Shown in pieces: positions 16,385-25,044 of a stretch of DNA of 64,000 bases; position 1 is the first letter of the stretch; each line of letters starts with the position of its first letter. The notes below the pieces were generated by a model. That model had not been told where the DNA came from. It saw nothing but the letters and a program-made list of their open reading frames with translations, and did no database searches. The stretch lies in NCBI GenBank assembly GCA_910583725.1, contig CAJTXZ010000008.1:1-64000 (forward strand), in the 5' to 3' direction. The position numbers and the translations under genes are program-made. The DNA is from an uncultured Vampirovibrio sp. (GTDB lineage: Bacteria > Cyanobacteriota > Vampirovibrionia > Gastranaerophilales > Gastranaerophilaceae).

Positions 16385-16426
16385 ATAAATTGCCGGTGCT
16401 TTTAATGACAGAGCCCGGCAATTTAT
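16385..16426 (+). terminator. Terminator after the calpain-like gene
   Basis: A perfect 12-bp stem, ATAAATTGCCGG (16385-16396) with CCGGCAATTTAT (16415-16426), followed by TGTTATGGTTTTT, 18 bp after the stop codon. Confidence 0.75.
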
Positions 16427-16469
16427 TGTTATGGTTTTTGCTTTCGTGCATTTTTGTAAAAATTATTAA

Positions 16470-16690
16470 ATACTCATTTGACAACAAGCTTTGTTTTTTA
16501 TATTGTAATTATAAAATACACCAAAGACAGTCTGGCGGCCTAAATTATAATCGGCCTTAAAAAATAAAAGCCGGCTCAGGTAACAAAAAAATAAATATTT
16601 GTTATTTAGAGATGTTTTGCGTGTATAAATGTGCAAAACTTTTTTATTATTTGCACAAATTCCTAAAACCGTTTGAAAGGAGAAAGTTAC
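16470..16690 (+). promoter_or_regulatory. Leader region of rplJ-rplL
   Basis: The 260 bases between the calpain terminator and rplJ contain no gene. GGCC...GGCC (about 16535-16555) and GTGCAAA...TTTGCAC (about 16629-16654) can form hairpins. In many bacteria this position holds the L10-binding leader that controls L10/L12 synthesis. I cannot match the family consensus with certainty, so this is a positional inference. Confidence 0.3.
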
Positions 16691-16691
16691 A

Positions 16692-17213
16692 ATGTCAACA
16701 AAGGCTTTTAAAAACGAAAAAGTTGAACACTTTAAAAAACAGTTCGAAAACGCCAAGGTTGCAGTTGTTACTGATTATCGCGGATATAGTGTTGAAGAAA
16801 TTACTGATTTAAGACGCAGACTTCAAAAGAATGATGCTGATTATACGGTAACAAAAAACACTCTTTGTAAAATTGCCTCAAAAGGCACTTCTTTTGAAAC
16901 AATTGAAGAATTATTAACAGGCCCTTCAGCCATTGCTTTTGGTTTCGGCGATGAAGTAGGTGCAGCAAAAGTTGTTGCAAATTTCATTAAGGAAAACAAA
17001 AAAGGCGAAATAAAGGGTGCTGTTTTAGATGGCAAAGTTTTAAGCGCTGATGAAGCCAAAAAACTTGCACTTCTTCCTTCAAAAGAAGAACTTTATGCAA
17101 AAATCCTCGGCAGTATCAATTCACCTGCATCAGGTATCGTATATGGTATCAATGGTGTTATGTCCGCTTTAGTACGTGCAGTTGATGCAGTTGCAAAACA
17201 AAAAGAAGCGTAA
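16692..17213 (+). CDS. rplJ: 50S ribosomal protein L10
   Basis: L10 forms the base of the ribosomal stalk and carries the L7/L12 dimers. The 173-residue protein has the expected opening (EKVEHFKKQFENAKVAVVTDYRGYSV), TVTKNTLCKIA and LLTGPSAIAFG, and a C-terminal helix for L12 binding. AAAGGAG precedes the ATG. rplL follows after an unusually long spacer of 143 bp; rplK-rplA and rpoB are not adjacent in this window. Confidence 0.97.
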   Translation: MSTKAFKNEKVEHFKKQFENAKVAVVTDYRGYSVEEITDLRRRLQKNDADYTVTKNTLCKIASKGTSFETIEELLTGPSAIAFGFGDEVGAAKVVANFIKENKKGEIKGAVLDGKVLSADEAKKLALLPSKEELYAKILGSINSPASGIVYGINGVMSALVRAVDAVAKQKEA

Positions 17214-17242
17214 GCTAAAGCAAATGTGACGACGGCACAGAG

Positions 17243-17310
17243 CCTGTGGAACTAAACTCAGCGACAGTGATACAGAATAATTAAGCGCACTGGTGTGAAA
17301 TATCCACAGG
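17243..17310 (+). other. Stem-loop in the rplJ-rplL spacer
   Basis: An outer stem CCTGTGGA (17243-17250) with TCCACAGG (17303-17310) encloses an inner stem CAGTG (17265-17269) with CACTG (17288-17292). It sits in the 143-bp spacer between the L10 and L12 genes. A processing, attenuation or mRNA-stability role is plausible but not shown. Confidence 0.45.
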
Positions 17311-17356
17311 AGTCAAAAGAAACTAACCAATAGAAAAAATAAAAGGAGAAAAAATT

Positions 17357-17737
17357 ATGAGTAATGTTGAAGCTATTTTAGAATCAATTGAAAAATTAAC
17401 TTTAATAGAAGCCAGCGAATTAGTAAAAGCTATGGAAGAAAAATTCGGCGTTTCTGCTGCTGCTCCTGTAGCTGTAGCCGCTGCCCCTGCTGCCGGTGCC
17501 GCTGATGCTGCTGCTGATGCCGGTTCATCAGAAGTTAGCGTTATTCTTGCTTCTGCAGGTGCTAACAAGATTCCGGTACTTAAAATCGTTAGAGAAATTA
17601 CTGGTCTTGGCTTAAAAGAAGCTAAAGATTTAGTAGACGGCGCTCCAAAACCTGTTAAAGAAAACATCAAAAAAGAAGACGCCGAAGCTATCAAGAAACA
17701 GCTTGAAGAAGCTGGCGCTACTGTTGAAATTAAGTAG
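17357..17737 (+). CDS. rplL: 50S ribosomal protein L7/L12
   Basis: A 126-residue stalk protein that recruits translation factors. It has the N-terminal dimerisation helices, an Ala/Pro/Gly-rich hinge (about residues 35-60) and the C-terminal factor-binding domain (NKIPVLKIVREITGLGLKEAK, VDGAPKPVKE). AAAAGGAG precedes the ATG. Codon use is strongly biased, as expected for a highly expressed gene. A terminator follows. Confidence 0.97.
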   Translation: MSNVEAILESIEKLTLIEASELVKAMEEKFGVSAAAPVAVAAAPAAGAADAAADAGSSEVSVILASAGANKIPVLKIVREITGLGLKEAKDLVDGAPKPVKENIKKEDAEAIKKQLEEAGATVEIK

Positions 17738-17770
17738 TTTCAGGGCTTTTGCCCTTATGAATTATTAAAT

Positions 17771-17810
17771 AATCCGGCATATTTAATTGTATGCCGGATT
17801 TAGTATATTT
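17771..17810 (+). terminator. Terminator after rplL
   Basis: The stem AATCCGGCAT (17771-17780) with ATGCCGGATT (17791-17800) is followed by TAGTATATTT. Confidence 0.75.
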
Positions 17811-17883
17811 ATTATAACAATGTTTTGTTAAATTTCAGGCGGTTTTATTATATTATTATGCCCCATTAAAATTATCTTTAAAA

Positions 17884-18003
17884 CTACCATTTGTATTTTT
17901 TGTTCTGTGTAATGTAGTGGTAGGCACAAAAGGCAAACATGATTACAATATAAACAGCCGCTGTAACCACTTTTAGAGTTTCAAAATTTATATTTATATT
18001 CAT
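17884..18003 (-). CDS. Small membrane protein, 39 residues
   Basis: A short frame encodes MNININFETLKVV, then a single hydrophobic segment (AAVYIVIMFAFCAYHY) and a basic tail. AAAGGAAAT lies at a good distance before the ATG, overlapping the last codons of the upstream small gene, which suggests a two-gene operon. No family is recognised. Its good ribosome binding site and operon position are the main evidence that it is real. Confidence 0.5.
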   Translation of the reverse strand: MNININFETLKVVTAAVYIVIMFAFCAYHYITQNKKYKW

Positions 18004-18006
18004 TTT

Positions 18007-18236
18007 TTATTTCCTTTTATCTATCATTCTTATTGTTTCGGCTCGTCTGACGAAATAAGCTTGCATTAGGATTATTGAAATAATAACACCGATTGCGCAA
18101 GCGCAATATTCCTTGAATGTGGAACTGTTGAGCAATATAGACACACTGCCCCGCCGCCAATTAAAAATGCCGACCCCCATAAATGTGTCATTTCGTTTCT
18201 GATACAATTTAATTTTTCCACATCTCTTTGTTCCAT
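18007..18236 (-). pseudogene. Small membrane protein interrupted by a frameshift
   Basis: From the ATG at 18236 the minus strand reads MEQRDVEKLNCIRNEMTHLW, then GSAFLIGGGAV. At a GTGTGT (about 18142-18147) the frame shifts. In another frame it continues as SILLNSSTFKEYCACAIGV, a second hydrophobic segment (IISIILMQAYFV) and RRAETIRMIDKRK. Removing one TG pair would give one 75-residue protein with two membrane segments. It is either a recent pseudogene, a slippage site or a sequencing error. The 39-residue gene follows directly. The family is unknown. Confidence 0.5.
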
Positions 18237-18349
18237 ATTGTAAAATTATACCACGTTTTGTTGAATATTGATATACATTATTGTGTCCATAAAAAGGTGC
18301 TTATAACGTGCAAATTTCATAATTTATCCGTATAAAATGATGAAGTTTT
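18237..18349. other. Non-coding stretch before repeat copy B
   Basis: I see no gene in this AT-rich stretch. Together with the repeat copy that follows and the promoter region of the gene at 18716 it makes a gap of about 480 bp. Confidence 0.4.
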
Positions 18350-18542
18350 TGTATAATAAATATACAATTTTACACTGGTCCTTTAAATGTTTTATTTCTT
18401 GTCATACGTACAAGATGAGCGGTTTGCAGTTTCAGGCTAAAGAAAAGCTTATCGGAGCGCTATTTTTATATATCTGGAGTACTCCATTGTAAGAAAAAAA
18501 GTTAAATCTGCTTCTTGCCTAAAACTGCATATATTTACCTAT
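18350..18542. repeat. Degenerate copy (B) of the MITE-like repeat
   Basis: About 190 bp aligning end to end with copy A. The left end contains TATACAATTTTAC, followed by an AAATGTTTT segment. The centre has the remains of the palindrome, and the right arm (from about 18477) aligns with those of copies A and D, ending near ATATATTTACC. Neither the terminal nor the central inverted repeats are perfect any more, so this copy is older than copy A. Confidence 0.65.
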
Positions 18543-18635
18543 AAATTCGTCAAAACATAAGCCGGTATCCGAAATATTGCGATATATGAAACAACACGTT
18601 GCCTTTAAGATAAGCAAAGTTTGGTCCAAAAAATT

Positions 18636-18654
18636 GTAACAAAGAATTACAATA
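18636..18654. promoter_or_regulatory. Inverted repeat upstream of the activase-like gene
   Basis: TTGTAA-N7-TTACAA lies about 60 bp before the start at 18716. It resembles an operator for a dimeric regulator. The spacing is one base longer than a standard Rex site, so the regulator is uncertain. Confidence 0.25.
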
Positions 18655-18715
18655 GAGCATACAAATGCTTTGTTTATGTAACAATAGGCTTGATTGCTAA
18701 ACAGAGGGATTTTTA

Positions 18716-19897
18716 ATGGAAAAAAATATTGAACAAAAGAAGATGAAGGTTGCATTCCCGCATATGGGAACGATTTCAATAGCTTGGGCAGCGGCGCTTA
18801 AAAAAATGGGCATAGAGCCCTTTATTCCGCCATATACAAGCAAAAGAACCCTTTCTTTGGGTACAAAAAATTCACCCGAGGCAATCTGCCTTCCATATAA
18901 ATTAATCCTTGGAAATTTTATTGAGGCAATTGAGGGCGGAGCTGATTATGTTGCTATGATAACTTCTCCTGGCATCTGCAGGCTTGGCGAATACGGAAAA
19001 AGTATAAAAAATGTGCTTAAAGACCTTGGCTATGATGCAAATTATATCGAACTAAGCCTCTATGACGGCTTTAAGGGGATGTACCGGTTTTTAACCGAAC
19101 TTACCGGCACAAAGAATCCGATTCCAATTATAAGGGCTATAAATATAGCGGTCAGAAAGGTTTTTGCCATTGATGAACTTGAAAAATTCTTATCATACCA
19201 CAGGGCGCGTGAAATACATACGGGCGATTCTGAAAAAGCTTTTAATAAGGCTCTGAAACTTATTTCTGATGCTGATACTACAAGGGATTTGAAAAAGGCC
19301 CTAAAGGCCGGCTTAAAAGAAATTTCAAGTGTTAAGATAGACCCGAATAAAGAGGTGCTTCATGTTGATTTAACGGGAGAAATTTTCCTTGTTTTGGATA
19401 GGTTTTCAAATCAAAACATCGAAAGAGAGCTTGGCAAAATGGGTGTTCAGACAAGGCGAAGCCTCACTGTTTCAGGCTTTTTAAGGGATGCTATTATTCC
19501 AAAAATGTGCAAAAAAGGTGAAACGCACCTGGAGCGTGCTTTTAGGATGGCAAAACCTTATCTTATGCGTGATATCGGGGGTGATGCCCTGGAGTGTATT
19601 TCAGATGTAATGTATGCTGAAGAACGTGGCACAGATGGGCTTATACACGTTTCGCCTTTCACCTGCATGCCTGAAATTATGTCGCAGAATATATTCCCGA
19701 AAATGCGTGAAGATGTTGATTTACCTATACTTTCGCTCATTATGGATGAACAGACAGGAAAAGCCGGCTATTTAACAAGGCTTGAGGCTTTTGTTGATTT
19801 AATGCGCAGAAAGAAGATGAAAAATAAATTGCAGACAAGCTCTCAAAATTCTATTGAAAGCGCTGCAGAGAGTGCTAAAGAAAAAGCGGGTGTGTAA
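18716..19897 (+). CDS. CoA-dehydratase activase-related protein (DUF2229 type)
   Basis: A 393-residue protein related to the activase/HgdB-like family of 2-hydroxyacyl-CoA dehydratases. Conserved segments are VAFPHMGTISIAWAAALK, ICLPYKLILGNFIEA, TSPGICRLGEYGK (cysteine likely for an Fe-S ligand), LSLYDGFKGMYRF, and HVSPFTCMPEIM (a second cysteine). The ATP-binding BadF/BcrD domain that often precedes this module is absent. Such stand-alone proteins are common in anaerobes, but their substrate is unknown. A purine-rich AGAGGGA precedes the ATG. The YkgJ-type gene follows at once, so the two may act together. Confidence 0.75.
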   Translation: MEKNIEQKKMKVAFPHMGTISIAWAAALKKMGIEPFIPPYTSKRTLSLGTKNSPEAICLPYKLILGNFIEAIEGGADYVAMITSPGICRLGEYGKSIKNVLKDLGYDANYIELSLYDGFKGMYRFLTELTGTKNPIPIIRAINIAVRKVFAIDELEKFLSYHRAREIHTGDSEKAFNKALKLISDADTTRDLKKALKAGLKEISSVKIDPNKEVLHVDLTGEIFLVLDRFSNQNIERELGKMGVQTRRSLTVSGFLRDAIIPKMCKKGETHLERAFRMAKPYLMRDIGGDALECISDVMYAEERGTDGLIHVSPFTCMPEIMSQNIFPKMREDVDLPILSLIMDEQTGKAGYLTRLEAFVDLMRRKKMKNKLQTSSQNSIESAAESAKEKAGV

Positions 19898-19900
19898 GTT

Positions 19901-20797
19901 TTGTCTCATTCTAAAGAATGTGAAAATTTTGAGCTGAAAATCGCCGCAAATGCAGGCTGTGACGCTGATAATCAAAATACTGAATCAGGTATTTTGAAAC
20001 CTGCTAAAATGAGCGGTTATTTTGATAAGGCGTTTGATAATCTGCCTGATAATCAGGCGCAAAGCGGCAAAGCAGCGGCAGAAGTCTCTCAAAATCCTGA
20101 AACTATTTTAAAAAACTACAGGCAGATATTTTTAGAGTGCAAACAAAAAATTGATAATAAACTCCTGAATTCAAAGAATATCAAAGAATTTCGCCATTTT
20201 CTTGAATGCGATTTAAAAAAAGAAATTATTAAAACCGAAAAAGAAATACGAAGAGCTTTCAGCAAGGTGAGATGTAAACAGTGCGGCAAATGCTGCAGGC
20301 TTGCCGTGAGTGAATTTGACCATAAAACACTAATAGGCAAGGCTAAAAATGGTGACATTACGGCAAAGAGTTTTCTTGAAGCTTTTGAGCCGTATCCTGA
20401 AAATTCCTTGCCAGATGAAGTTTTAGGGTTTTATCCTGCTTTGAATTTACAAGCCTGCTCTCAAAGCCGCCTCCAAAGTACTTTGCAAACAAATATGCAA
20501 GCCGCCCAGCAATCTGACTCTCAAAACAACCTGCAAACCAGCCGCACAGATGAAGCGTGCTATTTCTACCGCTGCAATAAGGTAAAAGCCTTAAACGGCG
20601 CGTATTTTTGCCCAATTTATTCTAAAAGGCCCGCTGTGTGCAGAAATTTCCCTGACACACCCTTAGAAAACCTGCCAAAAGACTGTGCCTACATACCATG
20701 GAAGCTCGCCAATACCCAAAAAGCCCTCTATATAAAGGCCTCAAACGCGATTATAAAATATTATATTAAAACAATACAGGATATGGTAAAAAAGTAA
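19901..20797 (+). CDS. YkgJ family zinc/iron cysteine-cluster protein
   Basis: A 298-residue protein with a cysteine cluster, RCKQCGKCCRLAVSEFD (about residues 125-141), and two further groups, ACYFYRC and YFCPIYSKRPAVCRNFP, the pattern of the YkgJ/UPF0153 family that binds a metal or Fe-S centre. The start is a TTG directly after the preceding stop; an ATG at 20009 is an alternative start, downstream of a poorly conserved leader. Between the cysteine groups sits a Gln/Ser-rich insert of about 45 residues with repeated LQ[ST] steps. It is coupled to the activase-like gene, which suggests a shared metal-dependent role (inference). Confidence 0.75.
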   Translation: MSHSKECENFELKIAANAGCDADNQNTESGILKPAKMSGYFDKAFDNLPDNQAQSGKAAAEVSQNPETILKNYRQIFLECKQKIDNKLLNSKNIKEFRHFLECDLKKEIIKTEKEIRRAFSKVRCKQCGKCCRLAVSEFDHKTLIGKAKNGDITAKSFLEAFEPYPENSLPDEVLGFYPALNLQACSQSRLQSTLQTNMQAAQQSDSQNNLQTSRTDEACYFYRCNKVKALNGAYFCPIYSKRPAVCRNFPDTPLENLPKDCAYIPWKLANTQKALYIKASNAIIKYYIKTIQDMVKK

Positions 20798-20923
20798 GAT
20801 ATTAGTGGTATACAAACTTCTATTGTAATTATAATGATTTAGAATCAATATGCCGTTTGTTTTTATAAAATAAATATTCTCCTAAAAAAGTTATTACAGG
20901 CTAGTGAAAACGGGCGTAAAATG

Positions 20924-20932
20924 TGATATAGT
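20924..20932 (+). promoter_or_regulatory. Extended -10 box in front of the OppD-like gene
   Basis: TGA-TATAGT ends six bases before the ATG at 20939 and no ribosome binding site is seen, which predicts a leaderless message. Confidence 0.45.
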
Positions 20933-20938
20933 GTGGCT

Positions 20939-21901
20939 ATGCAAAGTTGTAATGATATTCTTGAAATAAAAAAATTATCTCTCGGTTTTGATATTGATGA
21001 AAAATTTTATCAGGCTGTTTATAATGTAAATTTTAACATTAAAAAAGGGCAAATGCACGCTATAGTGGGCGAATCCGGCTGCGGAAAATCTGCTACCGTG
21101 ATGAGTATTATAAAACTTTTGCCCAAAAATTCAAAAATTACATCCGGAAAAATTTTATTTGGCGAAGTTAATCTTTTAGAGCTTAAGGAGAAGGATTTAA
21201 GGCGTATCAGGGGGCAAAAAATTGCATTAATTCCACAAGATCCTATGACATCCCTAAACCCGCTCTACACAATAGAAAGCCAGATGATTGAAACAATACT
21301 TGCCCATAGAAAAATGAGCAAAAAGGAGGCGTATGAAATTGCCCTAAAATCGCTTGAGGATGTAGAGATTGTAAATCCTAAAGATAGGCTGAAAGCCTAT
21401 CCCCATGAGCTTTCTGGCGGTATGAAACAGAGGGTTATTATTGCAATGGCTCTATCGTCAAATGCAGATGTGATAATTGCTGATGAGCCTACAACCGCGC
21501 TGGATGTGACGATTCAGGCGCAGATTTTGAAACTTTTATCTGACATTAAAAAGATGGGAAAATCCATAATCTTAATCACCCACAACCTTGGAATAGTAAG
21601 GCAATACGCCGATTTTGTTTCAATTATGTATATGGGAAGGATTGTGGAAGAGGCTGAAACCAATACACTGTTTAAACACCCAAAACACCCGTATACCAAG
21701 GATTTATTGGCAGCACTTCCAACCATTAAAGGGAAAAAACTTGAAAATATTAAAGGCGCTCCATCGCCAATAACAAAGCCTATTTCAGGATGTCCGTACC
21801 ACCCAAGATGCAAGTATATGGCTGAAATTTGCTGCAATAAAAATTTTAATCTGACTCTGCAAAAAGACGGTTCAAGAGTTGCCTGCAGGCTGTGGGAATA
21901 G
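20939..21901 (+). CDS. OppD/DppD-type peptide ABC transporter ATPase (orphan)
   Basis: A 320-residue ATPase with Walker A GESGCGKSA, the Q-loop (LIPQDPMTSLNPL), signature LSGGMKQR, Walker B VIIADEPTTALD, and the C-terminal oligopeptide domain (GCPYHPRCKYMAEIC) whose cysteines hold an Fe-S cluster in some relatives. In the family this subunit drives import of di- or oligopeptides with OppB, OppC, OppF and a binding protein. None of those genes is near, so partners must be elsewhere. A GTG at 20933 is open but lies next to the -10 box; I prefer the ATG. Confidence 0.88.
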   Translation: MQSCNDILEIKKLSLGFDIDEKFYQAVYNVNFNIKKGQMHAIVGESGCGKSATVMSIIKLLPKNSKITSGKILFGEVNLLELKEKDLRRIRGQKIALIPQDPMTSLNPLYTIESQMIETILAHRKMSKKEAYEIALKSLEDVEIVNPKDRLKAYPHELSGGMKQRVIIAMALSSNADVIIADEPTTALDVTIQAQILKLLSDIKKMGKSIILITHNLGIVRQYADFVSIMYMGRIVEEAETNTLFKHPKHPYTKDLLAALPTIKGKKLENIKGAPSPITKPISGCPYHPRCKYMAEICCNKNFNLTLQKDGSRVACRLWE

Positions 21902-22994
21902 CTGTTAATTTGAGTGTCCTTTCTTTGAAAACAGGCGTAGTGAGGGCATCTTGGGGGTTTTTGCTTTATTATTTTGTGTACTCAAAAAATTCAAACAAAT
22001 GCTTTGTAAGCTTTATAGGCTTTATGAGCGGGCGTAAAATTTTATAACAATTTATCATTTTTTTGGGCTGTAGTTTTATTTTTTGTTACACGAATTTGCA
22101 GCCAAAATGTTACAAGATTTTTACAAAAAATTTAAGAAAAGGCTGACGCGCGTGCAAAAATGTGATGTTTAAAATGGCGTATATAGTTTTTTGATGGTAT
22201 TGTAAAACAGGCTAAAAGCTTTTCGGGGTGTGCAATCTGCGCTTTGCTAACGTCTGTTATCCTGCTATTACAGATATTTATAGAAAATGTATACGGTAAA
22301 ATACTTATACGACTTCATTTTTACGGATGTTTAATCTCCATTAGCCTTTGTTTATAATGGTTTTTAATATATGGGGTATTATTTTAAATAATGCATAAAC
22401 TTTTACATAGCCGTTTATTCAGGTATAGCTTATAATTTTAGGAATTCGCACGGCTTAAAAGCTGAGTGTGTACTGTTTTTAGTAGATATTACCATATAAT
22501 TTGGTTAAAATTACCTTGAGGGGTGGGTTTTATGCATTCTATAACCTGAAAATAGCTTTAGGATAAGGCTATACACGTATGGCATTTGTGAAAATCTTTA
22601 TATGACAAGCTTTTATCTATTTTTAAGTTACGCGTGCAGATTTTTGAAGATTATTTTGCCATAAAATATTAAAGCGGTGGGTTTTTTACAGGTTTTAAAC
22701 ACTAAAAACCTATTCTATTGTGGGTTTTAGCGGTTACAGTTTTTTTTGAAACCTTCTGTCTGTAAGCAATTTACGCTATTTATATATAAGGACGATATAA
22801 AAAACATATTGTACTAAAATCAGCCTGCAGCAAGGGTTTTAAGTACTCTTGTAATAAAAATTTGTTTATAATACAATTATTTTGTGGAAAAAATTTAAAA
22901 ATCGTATGGCGCAAAAATAAAAACAGGCCAGCCCGCACCATAGGGGCAGATAAAATTTTTTCTGTAGTGTTTAAAAAATTGAAAGGACAAAACT
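21902..22994. other. 1.1-kb region without recognisable genes
   Basis: This stretch between the OppD-like gene and rpsB carries no open frame of useful length on either strand and no tRNA. It has several short G-rich runs and a possible fragment of the MITE-like repeat near 22840-22885 (AAGTACTCTTGTAATAAAAA). Its last 150 bases should hold the rpsB-tsf promoter. It may be a decayed gene, a long leader, or an unknown RNA; nothing in the sequence decides this. Confidence 0.4.
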
Positions 22995-23765
22995 ATGGCA
23001 GTTGCAACATTAGTTGAATTATTAGACGCAGGCGTGCATTTTGGGCACCAGACACAAAGATGGAACCCTAAGATGAAACCCTATATTTTCGGGGCAAAAA
23101 ACGGGATTTATATATTAGATTTAAGAAAAACATCTGATTTACTGGATAAAGCTTATGAAGTAATCAGAGACTATGCTGCCAAGGGCAGAAATGTACTGTT
23201 TGTTGGTACAAAAAAACAGGCAACAGATGTTATAGCTCAGGAAGCCCAAAGAGCAGGCGCCTACTACATTAACCGCAGATGGCTCGGCGGCATGATGACT
23301 AACTTTGAGACAATAAGAGGCAGGGTTAATAAATTAAGAGAATTGGAATCATTTATTGAATCAGGTCATGTTAATAAATTGCCTAAAAAGGAAGTGGCAC
23401 AATTAAACAGGCAGTTGTCCAAATTATCTAAAACATTGGGCGGAATCAAGGAAATGAAGGGCATGCCTGATATTTTGTTTATTGTTGATCAAACAAAAGA
23501 ATTAATTGCAATTCAGGAAGCAAATAAACTGAATATTCCTGTAGTTTGTCTTGCTGATACCAATGCAAACCCTGATGGCATTGACTATATTATCCCCGGA
23601 AACGATGATGCCATAAGGTCAATTAAGCTAATCGCTTCAAAGATGGCTGATGCTGTTTTAGAAGGTAAAGAATTAAGGCAAAATAAGGCAAATACCGGCA
23701 AAATCGAGAAGATTGAAGCAAAAGATGCCGGTGTTTCTGAAGAAAAAGAGGAAGCTAAGGCATAG
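22995..23765 (+). CDS. rpsB: 30S ribosomal protein S2
   Basis: S2 binds the 30S subunit near S1 and the mRNA path. The 256-residue protein has LLDAGVHFGHQTQRWNPKMKPYI, FVGTKKQATDVI, NRRWLGGMMTNF and CLADTNANPDGIDYIIPGNDDA, all conserved. The last 20 residues are a charged tail (KIEKIEAKDAG..EEKEEAKA) beyond the core. GAAAGGA precedes the ATG. It forms the usual pair with tsf, 79 bp downstream. Confidence 0.98.
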   Translation: MAVATLVELLDAGVHFGHQTQRWNPKMKPYIFGAKNGIYILDLRKTSDLLDKAYEVIRDYAAKGRNVLFVGTKKQATDVIAQEAQRAGAYYINRRWLGGMMTNFETIRGRVNKLRELESFIESGHVNKLPKKEVAQLNRQLSKLSKTLGGIKEMKGMPDILFIVDQTKELIAIQEANKLNIPVVCLADTNANPDGIDYIIPGNDDAIRSIKLIASKMADAVLEGKELRQNKANTGKIEKIEAKDAGVSEEKEEAKA

Positions 23766-23844
23766 GCCTAAAACCTTTTAAAATCAATGTTTTGCCGTAT
23801 TTGATGATATGGCGATAATACTTATAATTTAGGAGTAAAAAACT

Positions 23845-24729
23845 ATGGAAATAAAAGCCTCAATGGTGAAAGAACTGAGAGACAAGACCGGCGCCGGTAT
23901 GATGGATGCCAAAAAAGCTCTTGTTGAAGCTGATGGCGATATGGATAAAGCGGCTGAAATTTTAAGACAAAAAGGTATTGCTTCAGCTGATAAAAAGATG
24001 GGAAGAATCGCTGCAGAAGGTGTTGTTGCTACAAATATCGACGGTAAAGTCGGCGCTATGGTTGAAATTAACTGTGAAACAGACTTTGTTGCAAAAAATG
24101 AAGGCTTTAAGGAACTTGCAAATAACATTGCAAAAGTTGTTGTTTCAGCCAATCCAAAAGATTTAGACGCTTTAATGGCTGCAAAATGCCCTTGCGGTTC
24201 TACAGTTGAAGAATATGTCAAGGCTCAAATTGCAAAAATCGGCGAAAAGATTACCGTTAGAAGGTTTGTACGCTATGATGCTGATTGCTGTGTTTCAACA
24301 TATGTGCATAATGGCAAAATTGGCGTTCTTCTTGAAGTTAAATGCGAAAAAGAATGCAATGATGAAACAAAAACAATTGCAAAAGATATATGCCTGCATA
24401 TAGCATCATCCGCACCTGAATTTGTTTCAAGGGATGAAATTCCTGCTTCTGTAATTGAAGAAGAAAAGAGAATTGAGATGGGCAAAGAAGATTTAGCTAA
24501 GAAGCCTGAAGCAATCAGAGAAAAAATTGTTGCAGGAAGAATTGATAAATTGATGGCTCAAAAATGCTTGCTTGACCAGTCTTTTGTAAAAGATCCAAAT
24601 CAGACAGTTGCAGAATTAATCAAGGGCAAACTTTCAATTGTAAAATTTGACAGATACGTTCTTGGTGAAGGCCTTGAAAAAAGACAAGAAAATTTTGCTG
24701 ATGAAGTTATGAATCAGATTAAAGGCTAA
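23845..24729 (+). CDS. tsf: Elongation factor Ts
   Basis: EF-Ts recycles EF-Tu by nucleotide exchange. The protein of 294 residues has the N-terminal domain (RDKTGAGMMDAKKALVEADG, EILRQKG), the core TDFVAKN motif in MVEINCETDFVAKNEGF, and a second half repeating the fold. Cysteine content is high (CPCGS, DADCC, KCEKECN), which is unusual for the family. TTAGGAG precedes the ATG. A strong terminator follows. Confidence 0.97.
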   Translation: MEIKASMVKELRDKTGAGMMDAKKALVEADGDMDKAAEILRQKGIASADKKMGRIAAEGVVATNIDGKVGAMVEINCETDFVAKNEGFKELANNIAKVVVSANPKDLDALMAAKCPCGSTVEEYVKAQIAKIGEKITVRRFVRYDADCCVSTYVHNGKIGVLLEVKCEKECNDETKTIAKDICLHIASSAPEFVSRDEIPASVIEEEKRIEMGKEDLAKKPEAIREKIVAGRIDKLMAQKCLLDQSFVKDPNQTVAELIKGKLSIVKFDRYVLGEGLEKRQENFADEVMNQIKG

Positions 24730-24760
24730 ACTAAAAGTACACGCGACTGATAAAAGTTTT

Positions 24761-24801
24761 AAATCCCTCTGTAAACAATTGATACAGAGGGATTTGGCTT
24801 T
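24761..24801 (+). terminator. Terminator after rpsB-tsf
   Basis: A perfect 13-bp stem, AAATCCCTCTGTA (24761-24773) with TACAGAGGGATTT (24783-24795), followed by GGCTTTT. The remaining bases to 25029 are AT-rich with no gene. Confidence 0.85.
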
Positions 24802-25029
24802 TAAAATTTAAACTGACTAAAATATTAAATTCAGATTAGCAAACTCGATATAACGGTATAATAAGGCAATTTAGATGTACTAAGATATTAAGATAAAAAG
24901 ATAAAAAGCAAATTTACACAAATTTAAAATAGGCAAAAGGAGGCGAATTTAGGGTTATAATGGTCAGTTTATTTGGTGAAATTTGTTATATAAGTTTTAG
25001 GTTGACAAGATAGCTAAAATTCTTGTTTA

Positions 25030-25038
25030 TGTTAAGAT
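25030..25038 (+). promoter_or_regulatory. Extended -10 box in front of queD
   Basis: TGT-TAAGAT ends six bases before the queD ATG and no ribosome binding site lies between them. A TTGACA at 25002-25007 is 25 bases upstream of the box, too far to be its -35. Confidence 0.45.
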
Positions 25039-25044
25039 TAGTGT

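Noticed and set aside
16470..16690. Confident L10-leader riboregulator call
   Set aside because: Hairpins are possible but I could not match the conserved leader pattern; kept only as a low-confidence region.
25002..25007. TTGACA as -35 box of queD
   Set aside because: It is 25 bases from the -10 box, too far for a normal promoter spacing.
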